64,000 nt of DNA from Pseudomonas sp. TNT3. GTDB lineage: Bacteria > Pseudomonadota > Gammaproteobacteria > Pseudomonadales > Pseudomonadaceae. The stretch is taken from NCBI RefSeq assembly GCF_010095445.2, contig NZ_WFGV02000017.1, forward strand, positions 1 to 64,000, written 5' to 3'. The number at the start of each line of letters is the position of its first letter. Position 1 is the stretch's first letter. This document shows positions 43,067-51,002 of the stretch, piece by piece. Below the pieces are notes generated by a model that was not told the DNA's origin, made no database searches, and worked only from the letters and a program-made list of their open reading frames with translations. A program made the translations under genes and the position numbers.

Positions 43067-43474
43067 ATGCGCAGATCCAACCGAGGTTTTACCCTGATCG
43101 AAATCATGATCGTGATTGCGATCATCGGGATCGTCATCACCATTGGCTACCCGAGCCTGACCGAATACGTGAAAAAGGGGCGCCGAACTGAAGTGGCGGG
43201 GTTGCTTTCGGAGCAGGCGCAGATACTCGAGCGGTTCTACTCGAATTCGAAAACCAGTGTCTACACCGGTGCCACCGGGCTGAGCGCCGGCAATGACTTC
43301 TACACCATCACCCCGACGCTGACCGATCAGACCTTCCTGCTGACGGCTGTGCGCAAGGCTGGCACTGCCATGGCGGGTGACAAGTGCGGGGACTTCACCA
43401 TCACTAATACCGGCATCAGGAGCATGGTGAACGCGACAGCCGGACTGACCACCAAGGACTGCTGGGGTCGCTGA
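43067..43474 (+). CDS. pilE: Minor pilin PilE
   Basis: 135 aa. Signal MRRSNRG/FTLIEIMIVIAIIGIVITIGYP with Glu at +5; VKKGRRTEVAGLLSEQAQILERFYS matches PilE-type minor pilins. Two Cys near the C-terminus (DKCGDFTI and KDCWGR) frame the D-loop. Last gene of the operon; a GC hairpin follows. Confidence 0.92.
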   Translation: MRRSNRGFTLIEIMIVIAIIGIVITIGYPSLTEYVKKGRRTEVAGLLSEQAQILERFYSNSKTSVYTGATGLSAGNDFYTITPTLTDQTFLLTAVRKAGTAMAGDKCGDFTITNTGIRSMVNATAGLTTKDCWGR

Positions 43475-43484
43475 ATTACGTTTT

Positions 43485-43501
43485 GGGCGCTCCTTGCGCC
43501 C
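43485..43501 (+). terminator. Weak hairpin after pilE
   Basis: GGGCGC-tcctt-GCGCCC, 11 bp past the pilE stop, followed by TCTGTCT with no real U tract. It may attenuate between pilE and thiO. Confidence 0.35.
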
Positions 43502-43529
43502 TCTGTCTATCTAACGGTTGGATCAGAAC

Positions 43530-44630
43530 ATGACCAGGCAACAGCAAGTAGTGATTGTCGGCGGCGGTGTGATTGGCTTGCTGACAGCGTTCAATCTCGC
43601 GTCCGAAGTACAAAGCGTGGTGCTGCTGGATCGCTCGAATGTTGGCCAGGAGTCCTCCTGGGCGGGCGGCGGGATTGTGTCGCCGCTCTATCCATGGCGA
43701 TACAGCCCGGCCGTCACCGCGCTGGCGCACTGGTCACAGGATTTCTATCCACAGCTGGGTAAGCGATTGCATGCTGCGACCGGCGTCGATCCCGAAGTGC
43801 ATGTCACCGGGCTGTATTGGCTGGATCTGGACGATGAAGCGCAAGCGCTGGCCTGGGCGCTGCGGGAAAACCGTCCGTTGCGGGCCGTGGATATCTCCGC
43901 GGCTCATGACGCGGTGCCGGTGCTGGGTGCCGGTTTTTCGCGAGCGATCTACATGGCTGATGTCGCCAACGTACGTAATCCGCGGCTGGTGAAGTCCCTG
44001 AAGGCGGCGTTACTGGCACTGCCGAACGTCACGATTCACGAGCAGTGCGAGGTCGACGGGTTTATCCGCGAAGGTGATCAAGTGGTGGGTGTGCAAACGT
44101 CCACGGGTGCCATTCGTGCCGACCAGGTTGTGCTGACCGCAGGTGCGTGGAGTGGGGACTTGCTTAAAAGCCTGGGTCTGGATTTGCCGGTTGAACCGGT
44201 GAAAGGGCAGATGATTCTTTACAAGTGCGCAGCGGATTTCCTGCCGAGCATGGTGCTGGCCAAAGGGCGCTATGCAATTCCACGGCGCGACGGGCACATC
44301 TTGATTGGCAGTACGCTCGAACACGAAGGCTACGACAAGACGCCGACCGAAGTGGCTCTGGAGAGCCTGAAGGCTTCGGCGGTGGAATTGATTCCGGCGT
44401 TGGCGGATGCCGAGGTGGTAGGGCATTGGGCCGGGTTGCGTCCGGGGTCGCCGGAGGGGATTCCCTATATCGGCCCGGTGCCTGGATTTGAAGGGCTCTG
44501 GCTCAATTGCGGGCATTATCGAAACGGGTTGGTGTTGGCGCCTGCGTCGTGCCAGTTGTTTGCGGATGTGATGCTTGGGCGTGAGCCGATTATTGATCCT
44601 GCGCCTTATGCGCCGACAGGCCGGATTTGA
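43530..44630 (+). CDS. thiO: Glycine oxidase ThiO / FAD-dependent D-amino acid oxidase
   Basis: 366 aa. N-terminal FAD site VVIVGGGVIGLLTAFNLA (about 7-24), SSWAGGGIVSPLYPWRY, VKGQMILY, and C-terminal GSTLEHEGYDKTPTE and HWAGLRPGSPEGIPYIGP match ThiO. It oxidises glycine to iminoglycine for the thiazole of thiamine. I chose ATG 43530; a TTG at 43518 is in frame. Lies between the minor pilin operon and convergent pilR; no thiG/thiS nearby. Confidence 0.9.
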   Translation: MTRQQQVVIVGGGVIGLLTAFNLASEVQSVVLLDRSNVGQESSWAGGGIVSPLYPWRYSPAVTALAHWSQDFYPQLGKRLHAATGVDPEVHVTGLYWLDLDDEAQALAWALRENRPLRAVDISAAHDAVPVLGAGFSRAIYMADVANVRNPRLVKSLKAALLALPNVTIHEQCEVDGFIREGDQVVGVQTSTGAIRADQVVLTAGAWSGDLLKSLGLDLPVEPVKGQMILYKCAADFLPSMVLAKGRYAIPRRDGHILIGSTLEHEGYDKTPTEVALESLKASAVELIPALADAEVVGHWAGLRPGSPEGIPYIGPVPGFEGLWLNCGHYRNGLVLAPASCQLFADVMLGREPIIDPAPYAPTGRI

Positions 44631-44639
44631 CAGAAAAGC

Positions 44640-44716
44640 AAAAGATCGCAGCCTGCGGCAGCTCCAACAGAGGAATGCACTCTCCAGTAGGCGCTGCCGA
44701 AGGCTGCGATCTTTTT
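44640..44716. repeat. REP inverted pair (AAAAGATCGCAGCCTGCGGCAGC family)
   Basis: Arms AAAGATCGCAGCCTGCGGCA and TGCCGAAGGCTGCGATCTTT between convergent thiO and pilR; its T-rich right end may also end pilR/thiO transcripts. Confidence 0.9.
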
Positions 44717-44721
44717 TGGCG

Positions 44722-46062
44722 TTAATCCAATCCCAGTTTCTTGAGCCGATAACGCATCGACCTGAATGAAAGATTCAACCGCTGAGCCGCTGCGGTGCGG
44801 TTCCAGCGGGTTTCCTCCAGAGCCTGGAGAATCAGTTTTCGTTCAACGTTTTCCAGATAATCTTCCAGGTTGTCGATCTGTGTCAGGTCTGGCACATCTC
44901 CCTCTGCGTTGCAGTTGCCATCAACCAGCCGCAGGTCGCTCGCCTCAATCTGCTTGTTCTCACACAACGTATGAGCGCGCTCAAGGACGTTTTCCAACTC
45001 CCGTACGTTGCCTGGGAAACGATAGCTTTTCAGCGCATCCAGAGCTTGGGGGTGAAGTTTTGTGACGGGTTCGCCGCTGTCCGCTGCCAGACGCTTGAGT
45101 ACATGGCTGGCGAGCAGTTCGATGTCGTCGCGACGCTCTCGCAAGGATGGAACCCGCAGTTCGATCACGTTGAGCCGATAGTACAAATCCTGACGAAAGC
45201 GTTCAGCGGCGACTTCAGCGTCGAGGTCTTTATGCGTGGCGCAGAGAATGCGGACATCAACGACGGTTTCCTGTTGACCGCCGACACTGCGCACGGCTTT
45301 TTCCTGAATGGCGCGCAGCAGTTTGACTTGCATCGCCAAAGGCAAGTCAGCCACTTCATCGAGGAACAAAGTGCCGCCATGAGCGGCCTGGAACAGCCCT
45401 GGCTTGTCCTCGACGGCGCCGCTGAAGCTGCCTTTGCGGTGCCCAAAAAACTCGCTTTCCATCAACTCCGATGGAATCGCGCCGCAGTTCACCGGGATAA
45501 ACGGTTGAGTGGTACGCGGGCCCTGTTCATGGATCAGGCGTGCGACCAGTTCCTTGCCACTTCCTGATTCGCCGCTGATGTAGACCGGCGCCTGGCTGCG
45601 AGCCAGTTTGTCGATGTGTTTACGCAGGTTGCGCATGGGCAATGAATCACCCAGCAGCCGACGTTCGATTGACGTGCTGGCGCCACCGGGCACAGGCAGG
45701 CGCAGTGCGCTGCTCACCAGCTCCCGCAAGCGGGTCAGGTCGACCGGTTTGGTCAGAAAGTCGAACGCGCCAGCTTTGAGGGCGTTGATCGCCGTTTCCA
45801 GGTTGCCGTAGGCCGTGATCATCGCCACTGGTACTTGCGGGTAGCGCTGCTGGATGAACTGCACCAGTTCGAGTCCGGTACCGTCAGGCAGGCGCATGTC
45901 GGTCAGGCACAAATCAAACTTCTCCCGAGCCAACAGCGCCTGGGCTTCGCCGAGGTCGCGAGCGCTGAACGTATCGAGCTTCATTCGGCCGAGCGTGATT
46001 TCGAGGAGTTCGCGTATGTCGGGTTCGTCATCGACGATCAGGATTTTTTGCAGTGGGCTCAT
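44722..46062 (-). CDS. pilR: Two-component response regulator PilR (sigma-54 activator)
   Basis: 446 aa from ATG 46062. Receiver domain (about 1-120; ILIVDDEPDIRELLE, phospho-Asp in CLTDMRLPDG near 54, TKP near 105). Sigma-54 AAA+ domain (about 135-375; Walker A GESGSGKELVAR, Walker B GGTLFLDEVADLP). C-terminal Fis-type HTH (TRWNRTAAAQRLNLSFRSMRYRLKKLGL). The sigma-54 contact loop reads GSFSGA, with Ser in place of the key Thr of GAFTGA. Activates pilA; a matching promoter is present at 63.5 kb. Starts 2 bp after the pilS stop codon. Confidence 0.96.
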   Translation of the reverse strand: MSPLQKILIVDDEPDIRELLEITLGRMKLDTFSARDLGEAQALLAREKFDLCLTDMRLPDGTGLELVQFIQQRYPQVPVAMITAYGNLETAINALKAGAFDFLTKPVDLTRLRELVSSALRLPVPGGASTSIERRLLGDSLPMRNLRKHIDKLARSQAPVYISGESGSGKELVARLIHEQGPRTTQPFIPVNCGAIPSELMESEFFGHRKGSFSGAVEDKPGLFQAAHGGTLFLDEVADLPLAMQVKLLRAIQEKAVRSVGGQQETVVDVRILCATHKDLDAEVAAERFRQDLYYRLNVIELRVPSLRERRDDIELLASHVLKRLAADSGEPVTKLHPQALDALKSYRFPGNVRELENVLERAHTLCENKQIEASDLRLVDGNCNAEGDVPDLTQIDNLEDYLENVERKLILQALEETRWNRTAAAQRLNLSFRSMRYRLKKLGLD

Positions 46063-46064
46063 GT

Positions 46065-47675
46065 TCAACTTTGTTTCCGTCCGTGAGCAAAGGTGATGCG
46101 AAAGCAGCCGCCGCCTTGGCGTGGTTGGAAGTCTAGGCGGGCTTGATTGCTTTCGCACAACTCACGGGACAGATAAAGCCCAAGACCTGTGCCTTGGTTG
46201 CTGGTGGTAAAGAATGGTTCGAACAAATGGGCTTGGGATTGCGCAGTCACACCAGAGCCGTCGTCCCGCACTTCGAGCATTGGCAGCTGGCTTTGCGGGT
46301 CTACGAACAATGCCAGCCAGACCTGTGCCTGATCATGGATCTGGGCGCTGTGGCGCCAGGCGTTGCGTAACAGATTGTCGAGAATTTGGGTCAGTTGGTT
46401 CGGGTCCATCAGGGTCTTGAAGTCTCCCGGACCGATGTTCAGATGAATCTTCTGCTTCTCGGTAGCGCTTTCGCGGACGTCACTGACGAACTGTTCCAGC
46501 CACGGCTTCAAATCAAGTCGTTGCGGTAAGGTTTGCTGGCGCCGAGACAGTTGTAGAACGTTTTCGATAACCCGATTCATCCGCTGGGAATGGTCTTGAA
46601 TGATCTGGGTCAGACGCCGATCCGCGCTGTTCAGTTCCTCGGATTCCTGTAATAGCTGGGCGGCATGACTAATGGCGCCCAGTGGATTACGGATTTCGTG
46701 GGAAATGCTGGCGGTCAGTCGACCCAAGGCGACGAGTTTGAGCTGCTGAGCCTGTTGGGCAATCTGGGCCAGGTCTTCAAGAAAAATGAGTGTCTGCTGG
46801 CTTGGACTGTTATCCAGCGCAATGAAGCTCGGTTGCAGCTCCAGTCCGTTACTGACGACTTTCAGGCTTTGGGGGCGCAGCGTCGGGTTGTTTTGCCACA
46901 GTTGCAGGCGTTCGACGAGGAGGGGGAAGACGTCTTCGATCAGAAGGCCTTCAAGTGTTTCCTGGCCTAGCAAGGTCAGCGCGCTGATGTTCGCCAGTTG
47001 AATGCGCTGCACGTCGTCAAGGACGAGGATGCCGGTCCGCATGCGTTGCAGGATCAGCGCATTGAGGGCTTCAAGGCCGACGACTTCGTTCGCCCGCTGA
47101 TGGGCCAGGCTTTCACTGACTTCCAGACGTCGGATAAGGCCTTGCACCAGCAATGCCACTGCAAAGCACAGGGCGCCGACCGTACCGACCTGTAAATAAT
47201 CGTTAGGGCTGGCGGGGCGACTGAAGCTCAGCAGGAAACTCGAGCTTACGATGCCAATCGCGCCGATGGCGGCGATCAACAGTCCGATGCGTCGGCGCAA
47301 CAAGGTGTTGCTGATGGCGACCGAGACGATCAGTAGATTACCGATCGTGCTGGCGACGCCGCCGGCGGCATAGAACAGCCCGCACAGCAACACGACGTCG
47401 ACCAGCGCCAGGGTGAACAGCTGGGCTGGACGGCGGGTGTTCTCGAGGAACACCACCAACAGAATATTCAGCACCAGGTACAGCCAGCTGCCGTTGCTCA
47501 GCAGGTCGCCATTGGCACGTGAAAGCAACTGACCGTCCATGTTGCTGGAGATCAGCAGCACCAGAATGATGCCAACGCTTAAACGGTAGAGATGATAGAG
47601 GCGCAGCAGTCGCTGGGCTTGTTTGTTGCCGGGACTGGACGTCTCAGCGATCACTGGTGCCCGGGCCTTGCTCAA
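46065..47675 (-). CDS. pilS: Sensor histidine kinase PilS
   Basis: 536 aa with about six membrane helices in the first 200 residues (LYHLYRLSVGIILVLLISS...), a PAS-like linker (about 205-300), HisKA with phospho-His in ASISHEIRNPLGAISHAAQLL (near 330), and a HATPase domain (DNLLRNAWRHS; DDGSGVTAQ; GTGLGLYLSRE). Partner of PilR; in P. aeruginosa it senses PilA in the membrane. The start is uncertain: TTG at 47675 or GTG at 47654. Its 5' end overlaps the PP0621-type gene by about 32 bp. Confidence 0.94.
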   Translation of the reverse strand: MSKARAPVIAETSSPGNKQAQRLLRLYHLYRLSVGIILVLLISSNMDGQLLSRANGDLLSNGSWLYLVLNILLVVFLENTRRPAQLFTLALVDVVLLCGLFYAAGGVASTIGNLLIVSVAISNTLLRRRIGLLIAAIGAIGIVSSSFLLSFSRPASPNDYLQVGTVGALCFAVALLVQGLIRRLEVSESLAHQRANEVVGLEALNALILQRMRTGILVLDDVQRIQLANISALTLLGQETLEGLLIEDVFPLLVERLQLWQNNPTLRPQSLKVVSNGLELQPSFIALDNSPSQQTLIFLEDLAQIAQQAQQLKLVALGRLTASISHEIRNPLGAISHAAQLLQESEELNSADRRLTQIIQDHSQRMNRVIENVLQLSRRQQTLPQRLDLKPWLEQFVSDVRESATEKQKIHLNIGPGDFKTLMDPNQLTQILDNLLRNAWRHSAQIHDQAQVWLALFVDPQSQLPMLEVRDDGSGVTAQSQAHLFEPFFTTSNQGTGLGLYLSRELCESNQARLDFQPRQGGGCFRITFAHGRKQS

Positions 47676-47877
47676 GGTGAGCCTGGCTGCAATACCACTG
47701 CTGCTGAAGGTTCAGCGCTCGGTCACGGGGCAGGTGCACGCCGCAGTGAGCGCAGCGAACCATGGGGGCCGCTTCCAGCTCGGCAGATGACTTTGGCGCG
47801 GAAGCCTGTCCCTTGAACTTGCGCCAGAACCATATGGCGGCGGCAATCAGGGCGATCCAGAACAGTAAACGAAGCAT
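47644..47877 (-). CDS. PP0621 family protein (small membrane-anchored zinc-ribbon-like)
   Basis: 77 aa. One N-terminal helix (MLRLLFWIALIAAAIWFWRKFKG) and a C-terminal CAHCGVHLPRD...WYCSQAH motif, four metal-type ligands (CxxC...C..H). A recognised family next to pilS in Pseudomonas and relatives, function unknown. The overlap with pilS suggests coexpression, so a role in PilS signalling or pilus biogenesis is possible but unproven. Confidence 0.88.
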   Translation of the reverse strand: MLRLLFWIALIAAAIWFWRKFKGQASAPKSSAELEAAPMVRCAHCGVHLPRDRALNLQQQWYCSQAHLEQGPGTSDR

Positions 47878-47967
47878 GGTCAGCTGCTATTTGATTGATG
47901 ATTCGGCAGTTTAGCCAAGGACGGGGCAGGCGCACAGCGGATTAACTCGCCGTAATCATCAGGCAAT

Positions 47968-47997
47968 AAAAAGGGAGACTCTAGAGTCTCCCTTTTC
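47968..47997. terminator. Palindromic terminator after bamD
   Basis: AAAAGGGAGACTC-TAGAGTCTCCCTTTT is a perfect 28-bp palindrome at 47969-47996, 17 bp past the bamD stop codon. Works for the minus-strand bamD transcript. Confidence 0.9.
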
Positions 47998-48013
47998 GCG
48001 CAACGTTGAAGCG

Positions 48014-49036
48014 TTAGTCGAACACGCCAAACGTCATGTAGCTGAACCAGGAACGGTCGTCATTATTGCCTTCGGACTCTTGTTCCTCTTCTTCGATCAC
48101 GTCGCCGTTTTCATCGCGCGGCTTGAGATCGTTAGGGATCGCGTCCTTGGCATCCTGGAATTGCTTCTGCACGTCCTGATTGGCGCGAGTTTCACCCGGC
48201 GGCAGTGGCGGACGGGATTCGATCAGGCCCAATGTGGCCTTGCTCAACCACGAACGGTTGTCGGCTTCGGCAACCGAAGGCTTGAACTGACCGTCTTCCA
48301 GGCTTGGATGGTTCGGGTAGTTGAGCTTCAGGGTTTCGAGACTGGTGCTGGCCAGTTCGTCCAGGTGCAGACGCTGGTAGGCCTCGACCATCACCGCCAG
48401 ACCGTCGCCAACCGATGGGGTTTCCTGGAAGTTTTCCACTACATAACGGCCACGGTTCGCAGCGGCAACGTAGGCCTGACGAGTCAGGTAATAGTCGGCG
48501 ACGTGGATCTCATAGGCCGCCAACAGGTTGCGCAGGTAAATCATGCGCTGCTTGGCGTCAGGCGAGTAACGGCTGTTCGGGAAGCGGCTGGTCAGCTGGG
48601 CGAACTCGTTATAGGAGTCGCGAGCAGCGCCCGGGTCACGCTTGGTCATGTCCAGCGGCAGGAAACGCGACAGCAGACCGACGTCCTGGTCGAAAGACGT
48701 CAGACCCTTCAGGTAATAAGCGTAATCCACGTTCGGATGCTGTGGGTGCAGGCGAATGAAACGCTCGGCAGCCGATTTCGCAGCCTCAGGCTCGGTGTTT
48801 TTGTAGTTGGCGTAGATGAGCTCGAGTTGAGCCTGATCGGCGTAGCGACCGAACGGATAGCGCGATTCCAGGGCCTTCAGCTTGGCTGTGGCCGCGGTGT
48901 AGTTATCGTTATCCAGATCGTGCTGAGCCTGCTGGTACAGCTCGACCTCGCTCAGGTTTTCGTCTACGACTTCCTTCGATGAGCAAGCAGCGGTCAATGC
49001 GAGGATGGCGATCAGCAGCAGGTGTTTCACTTGCAT
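48014..49036 (-). CDS. bamD: Outer membrane assembly lipoprotein BamD
   Basis: 340 aa from ATG 49036. Signal peptide and lipobox LALTAACSS (Cys near 18). TPR-rich body: [43 protein letters not shown] is the BamD signature. Acidic C-terminal tail ([14 protein letters not shown]) is longer than in E. coli (245 aa), as I know for Pseudomonas. Essential member of the Bam complex. Divergent from rluD, the usual gene order. Confidence 0.96.
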   Translation of the reverse strand: MQVKHLLLIAILALTAACSSKEVVDENLSEVELYQQAQHDLDNDNYTAATAKLKALESRYPFGRYADQAQLELIYANYKNTEPEAAKSAAERFIRLHPQHPNVDYAYYLKGLTSFDQDVGLLSRFLPLDMTKRDPGAARDSYNEFAQLTSRFPNSRYSPDAKQRMIYLRNLLAAYEIHVADYYLTRQAYVAAANRGRYVVENFQETPSVGDGLAVMVEAYQRLHLDELASTSLETLKLNYPNHPSLEDGQFKPSVAEADNRSWLSKATLGLIESRPPLPPGETRANQDVQKQFQDAKDAIPNDLKPRDENGDVIEEEEQESEGNNDDRSWFSYMTFGVFD

Positions 49037-49187
49037 GGCGGCTTGCGTCCCTATGACGGCCGCTGTCTTGGGCGAGGCCGTCCTGTTATGATGAGCGCCC
49101 CGTTGAAAAGCCTCGGGGCAAAAGACGCCGTATTTAACCACAAGCGCGCAGCCGAAACCAAAGGCTGTGCCGACGCCTAGTCTGAGC

Positions 49188-50150
49188 ATGTCCGATAAAA
49201 TTGAACTTCGCGCAGAGGTGCCGTCCGAATTGGGCGGCCAACGCCTCGATCAAGTCGCCGCACAATTATTCGCTGAGCACTCGCGCTCGCGCCTTTCCGC
49301 CTGGATCAAAGACGGCCGCCTGACTGTGGATGGGGCGGTAATACGCCCGCGAGACATCGTTCACGGTGGCGCCATTCTTGAGTTGACTGCCGAGCAGGAA
49401 GCTCAGGGCGAATGGATCGCTCAAGACATCGAACTGGACATCGTCTATGAAGACGACGACATCCTGGTGATCAACAAGCCTGCGGGCCTGGTGGTGCATC
49501 CGGCTGCCGGTCATGCCGATGGCACCTTGCTCAACGCCTTGCTGCACCATGTGCCGGACATTATCAATGTGCCCCGCGCCGGTATCGTGCATCGCCTGGA
49601 CAAGGACACCACCGGTCTGATGGTGGTGGCCAAGACCATTCAAGCGCAGACACAACTTGTCACTCAGTTGCAGAGCCGCAGCGTAAGCCGGATCTACGAG
49701 TGCATCGTGATTGGTGTGGTGACCGCTGGCGGCAAGATCAACGCCCCGATCGGTCGTCACGGCCAGCAGCGCCAGCGCATGGCCGTGATGGAAGGTGGCA
49801 AGCAAGCCGTCAGCCACTACCGCGTGCTTGAGCGTTTCCGCTCCCATACTCACGTGCGGGTAAAGCTGGAAACCGGTCGTACGCACCAGATTCGTGTGCA
49901 CATGGCTCACATCAACTACCCGTTGGTCGGAGATCCTGCCTACGGCGGTCGTTTCCGCATTCCGCCGGCAGCCAGTGTAACCATGGTCGAATCTTTGAAG
50001 GCGTTCCCGCGCCAGGCATTGCACGCGCGATTCCTGGAACTGGATCACCCGACGACCGGTAAGCGCATGAGCTGGGAATCGCCATTGCCGGACGATTTCG
50101 TCTGGTTGCTGACGCTGCTCAAGCAAGACCGCGAGGCGTTCATCGGATGA
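49188..50150 (+). CDS. rluD: 23S rRNA pseudouridine(1911/1915/1917) synthase
   Basis: 320 aa from ATG 49188. N-terminal S4 domain ([30 protein letters not shown]), then the RsuA/RluD catalytic domain: [16 protein letters not shown] holds the catalytic Asp (near 140), [25 protein letters not shown] is conserved. Modifies helix 69 of 23S rRNA. ATGA overlap with pgeF. Confidence 0.96.
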   Translation: MSDKIELRAEVPSELGGQRLDQVAAQLFAEHSRSRLSAWIKDGRLTVDGAVIRPRDIVHGGAILELTAEQEAQGEWIAQDIELDIVYEDDDILVINKPAGLVVHPAAGHADGTLLNALLHHVPDIINVPRAGIVHRLDKDTTGLMVVAKTIQAQTQLVTQLQSRSVSRIYECIVIGVVTAGGKINAPIGRHGQQRQRMAVMEGGKQAVSHYRVLERFRSHTHVRVKLETGRTHQIRVHMAHINYPLVGDPAYGGRFRIPPAASVTMVESLKAFPRQALHARFLELDHPTTGKRMSWESPLPDDFVWLLTLLKQDREAFIG

Positions 50151-50872
50151 GTGACTGGCTGATTCCCGACTGGCCTGCGCCTGCCGGGGTAAAAGCCTGT
50201 GTTACCACCCGTTCGGGCGGCGTCAGTCTGGCGCCGTTCGACAGCCTCAACCTCGGTGATCATGTCGATGACAGCCCTGAAGCTGTTGCCGAAAATCGCC
50301 GGCGCCTAACCGATTGTTTCTCTATTCAACCTGCCTGGTTGCAGCAAGTTCATGGCATTGCCGTGGCTCATGCTGATCCGGGCGTGGTAGCCACGGCCGA
50401 CGCGAGCTGGACGGCAACCGCGGGTATCGCCTGCGCGGCGATGACGGCGGACTGCCTGCCTGTGCTGTTCTGTGATCGTGCCGGCACTCGCGTCGCGGCA
50501 GCTCATGCCGGTTGGCGCGGGTTGGCGGCGGGTGTGCTCGAAGCAACACTCGATACCCTGGCGTTGCCATCAGCAGAAGTGCTGGTCTGGTTCGGTCCGG
50601 CCATTGGCCCACAGGCCTTTGAAGTCGGCCCCGAAGTCCGTGAAACCTTCATCCAGCAGTTACCCGAAACCGAGAAAGCCTTTGTCGCCAGCCAAAACGT
50701 CGGCAAGTACATGGCCGACATCTATGAGCTGGCACGCCTGCGTCTGGCGGCTCGCGGAGTAACCGCTGTCTATGGTGGTGATTTCTGCACGGTCACCGAT
50801 CCACGCTTCTTTTCTTACCGCCGTTCATCCCGTACCGGCCGGTTTGCCTCCCTTATCTGGCTTGAACGCTAG
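50147..50872 (+). CDS. pgeF: Purine nucleoside phosphorylase-like protein PgeF (YfiH/DUF152)
   Basis: 241 aa. Zn-binding residues of the family are visible: QVHGIAVAH (His), MTADCLPVLF (Cys) and AAHAGWRGLAAGV (His). Older names: laccase domain protein, polyphenol oxidase. In E. coli it edits peptidoglycan precursors carrying Ser instead of Ala; the enzyme also has purine nucleoside phosphorylase activity in relatives. Translationally coupled to rluD. Confidence 0.92.
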   Translation: MSDWLIPDWPAPAGVKACVTTRSGGVSLAPFDSLNLGDHVDDSPEAVAENRRRLTDCFSIQPAWLQQVHGIAVAHADPGVVATADASWTATAGIACAAMTADCLPVLFCDRAGTRVAAAHAGWRGLAAGVLEATLDTLALPSAEVLVWFGPAIGPQAFEVGPEVRETFIQQLPETEKAFVASQNVGKYMADIYELARLRLAARGVTAVYGGDFCTVTDPRFFSYRRSSRTGRFASLIWLER

Positions 50873-50902
50873 ACTTCCCTGACCTGCATCAACTGATCAA
50901 CG

Positions 50903-50930
50903 CTTGAAACTCCCAGAATCGACCGCATCT
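50903..50930 (+). promoter_or_regulatory. Sigma-32 (RpoH) heat-shock promoter of clpB
   Basis: CTTGAAA (50903-50909), 13-bp spacer, CCGCATCT (50923-50930) against the consensus CTTGAAA-N11-16-CCCCATNT: one mismatch in total. The predicted start of transcription is near 50937, about 66 nt before the clpB ATG. Confidence 0.85.
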
Positions 50931-51002
50931 ATAACGGTATCTGGCAGGTTTCTTCATTCAGGATGTTTTATAGGTCCGGCCTGCTCAAAAGGAAGGTGAC
51001 TT

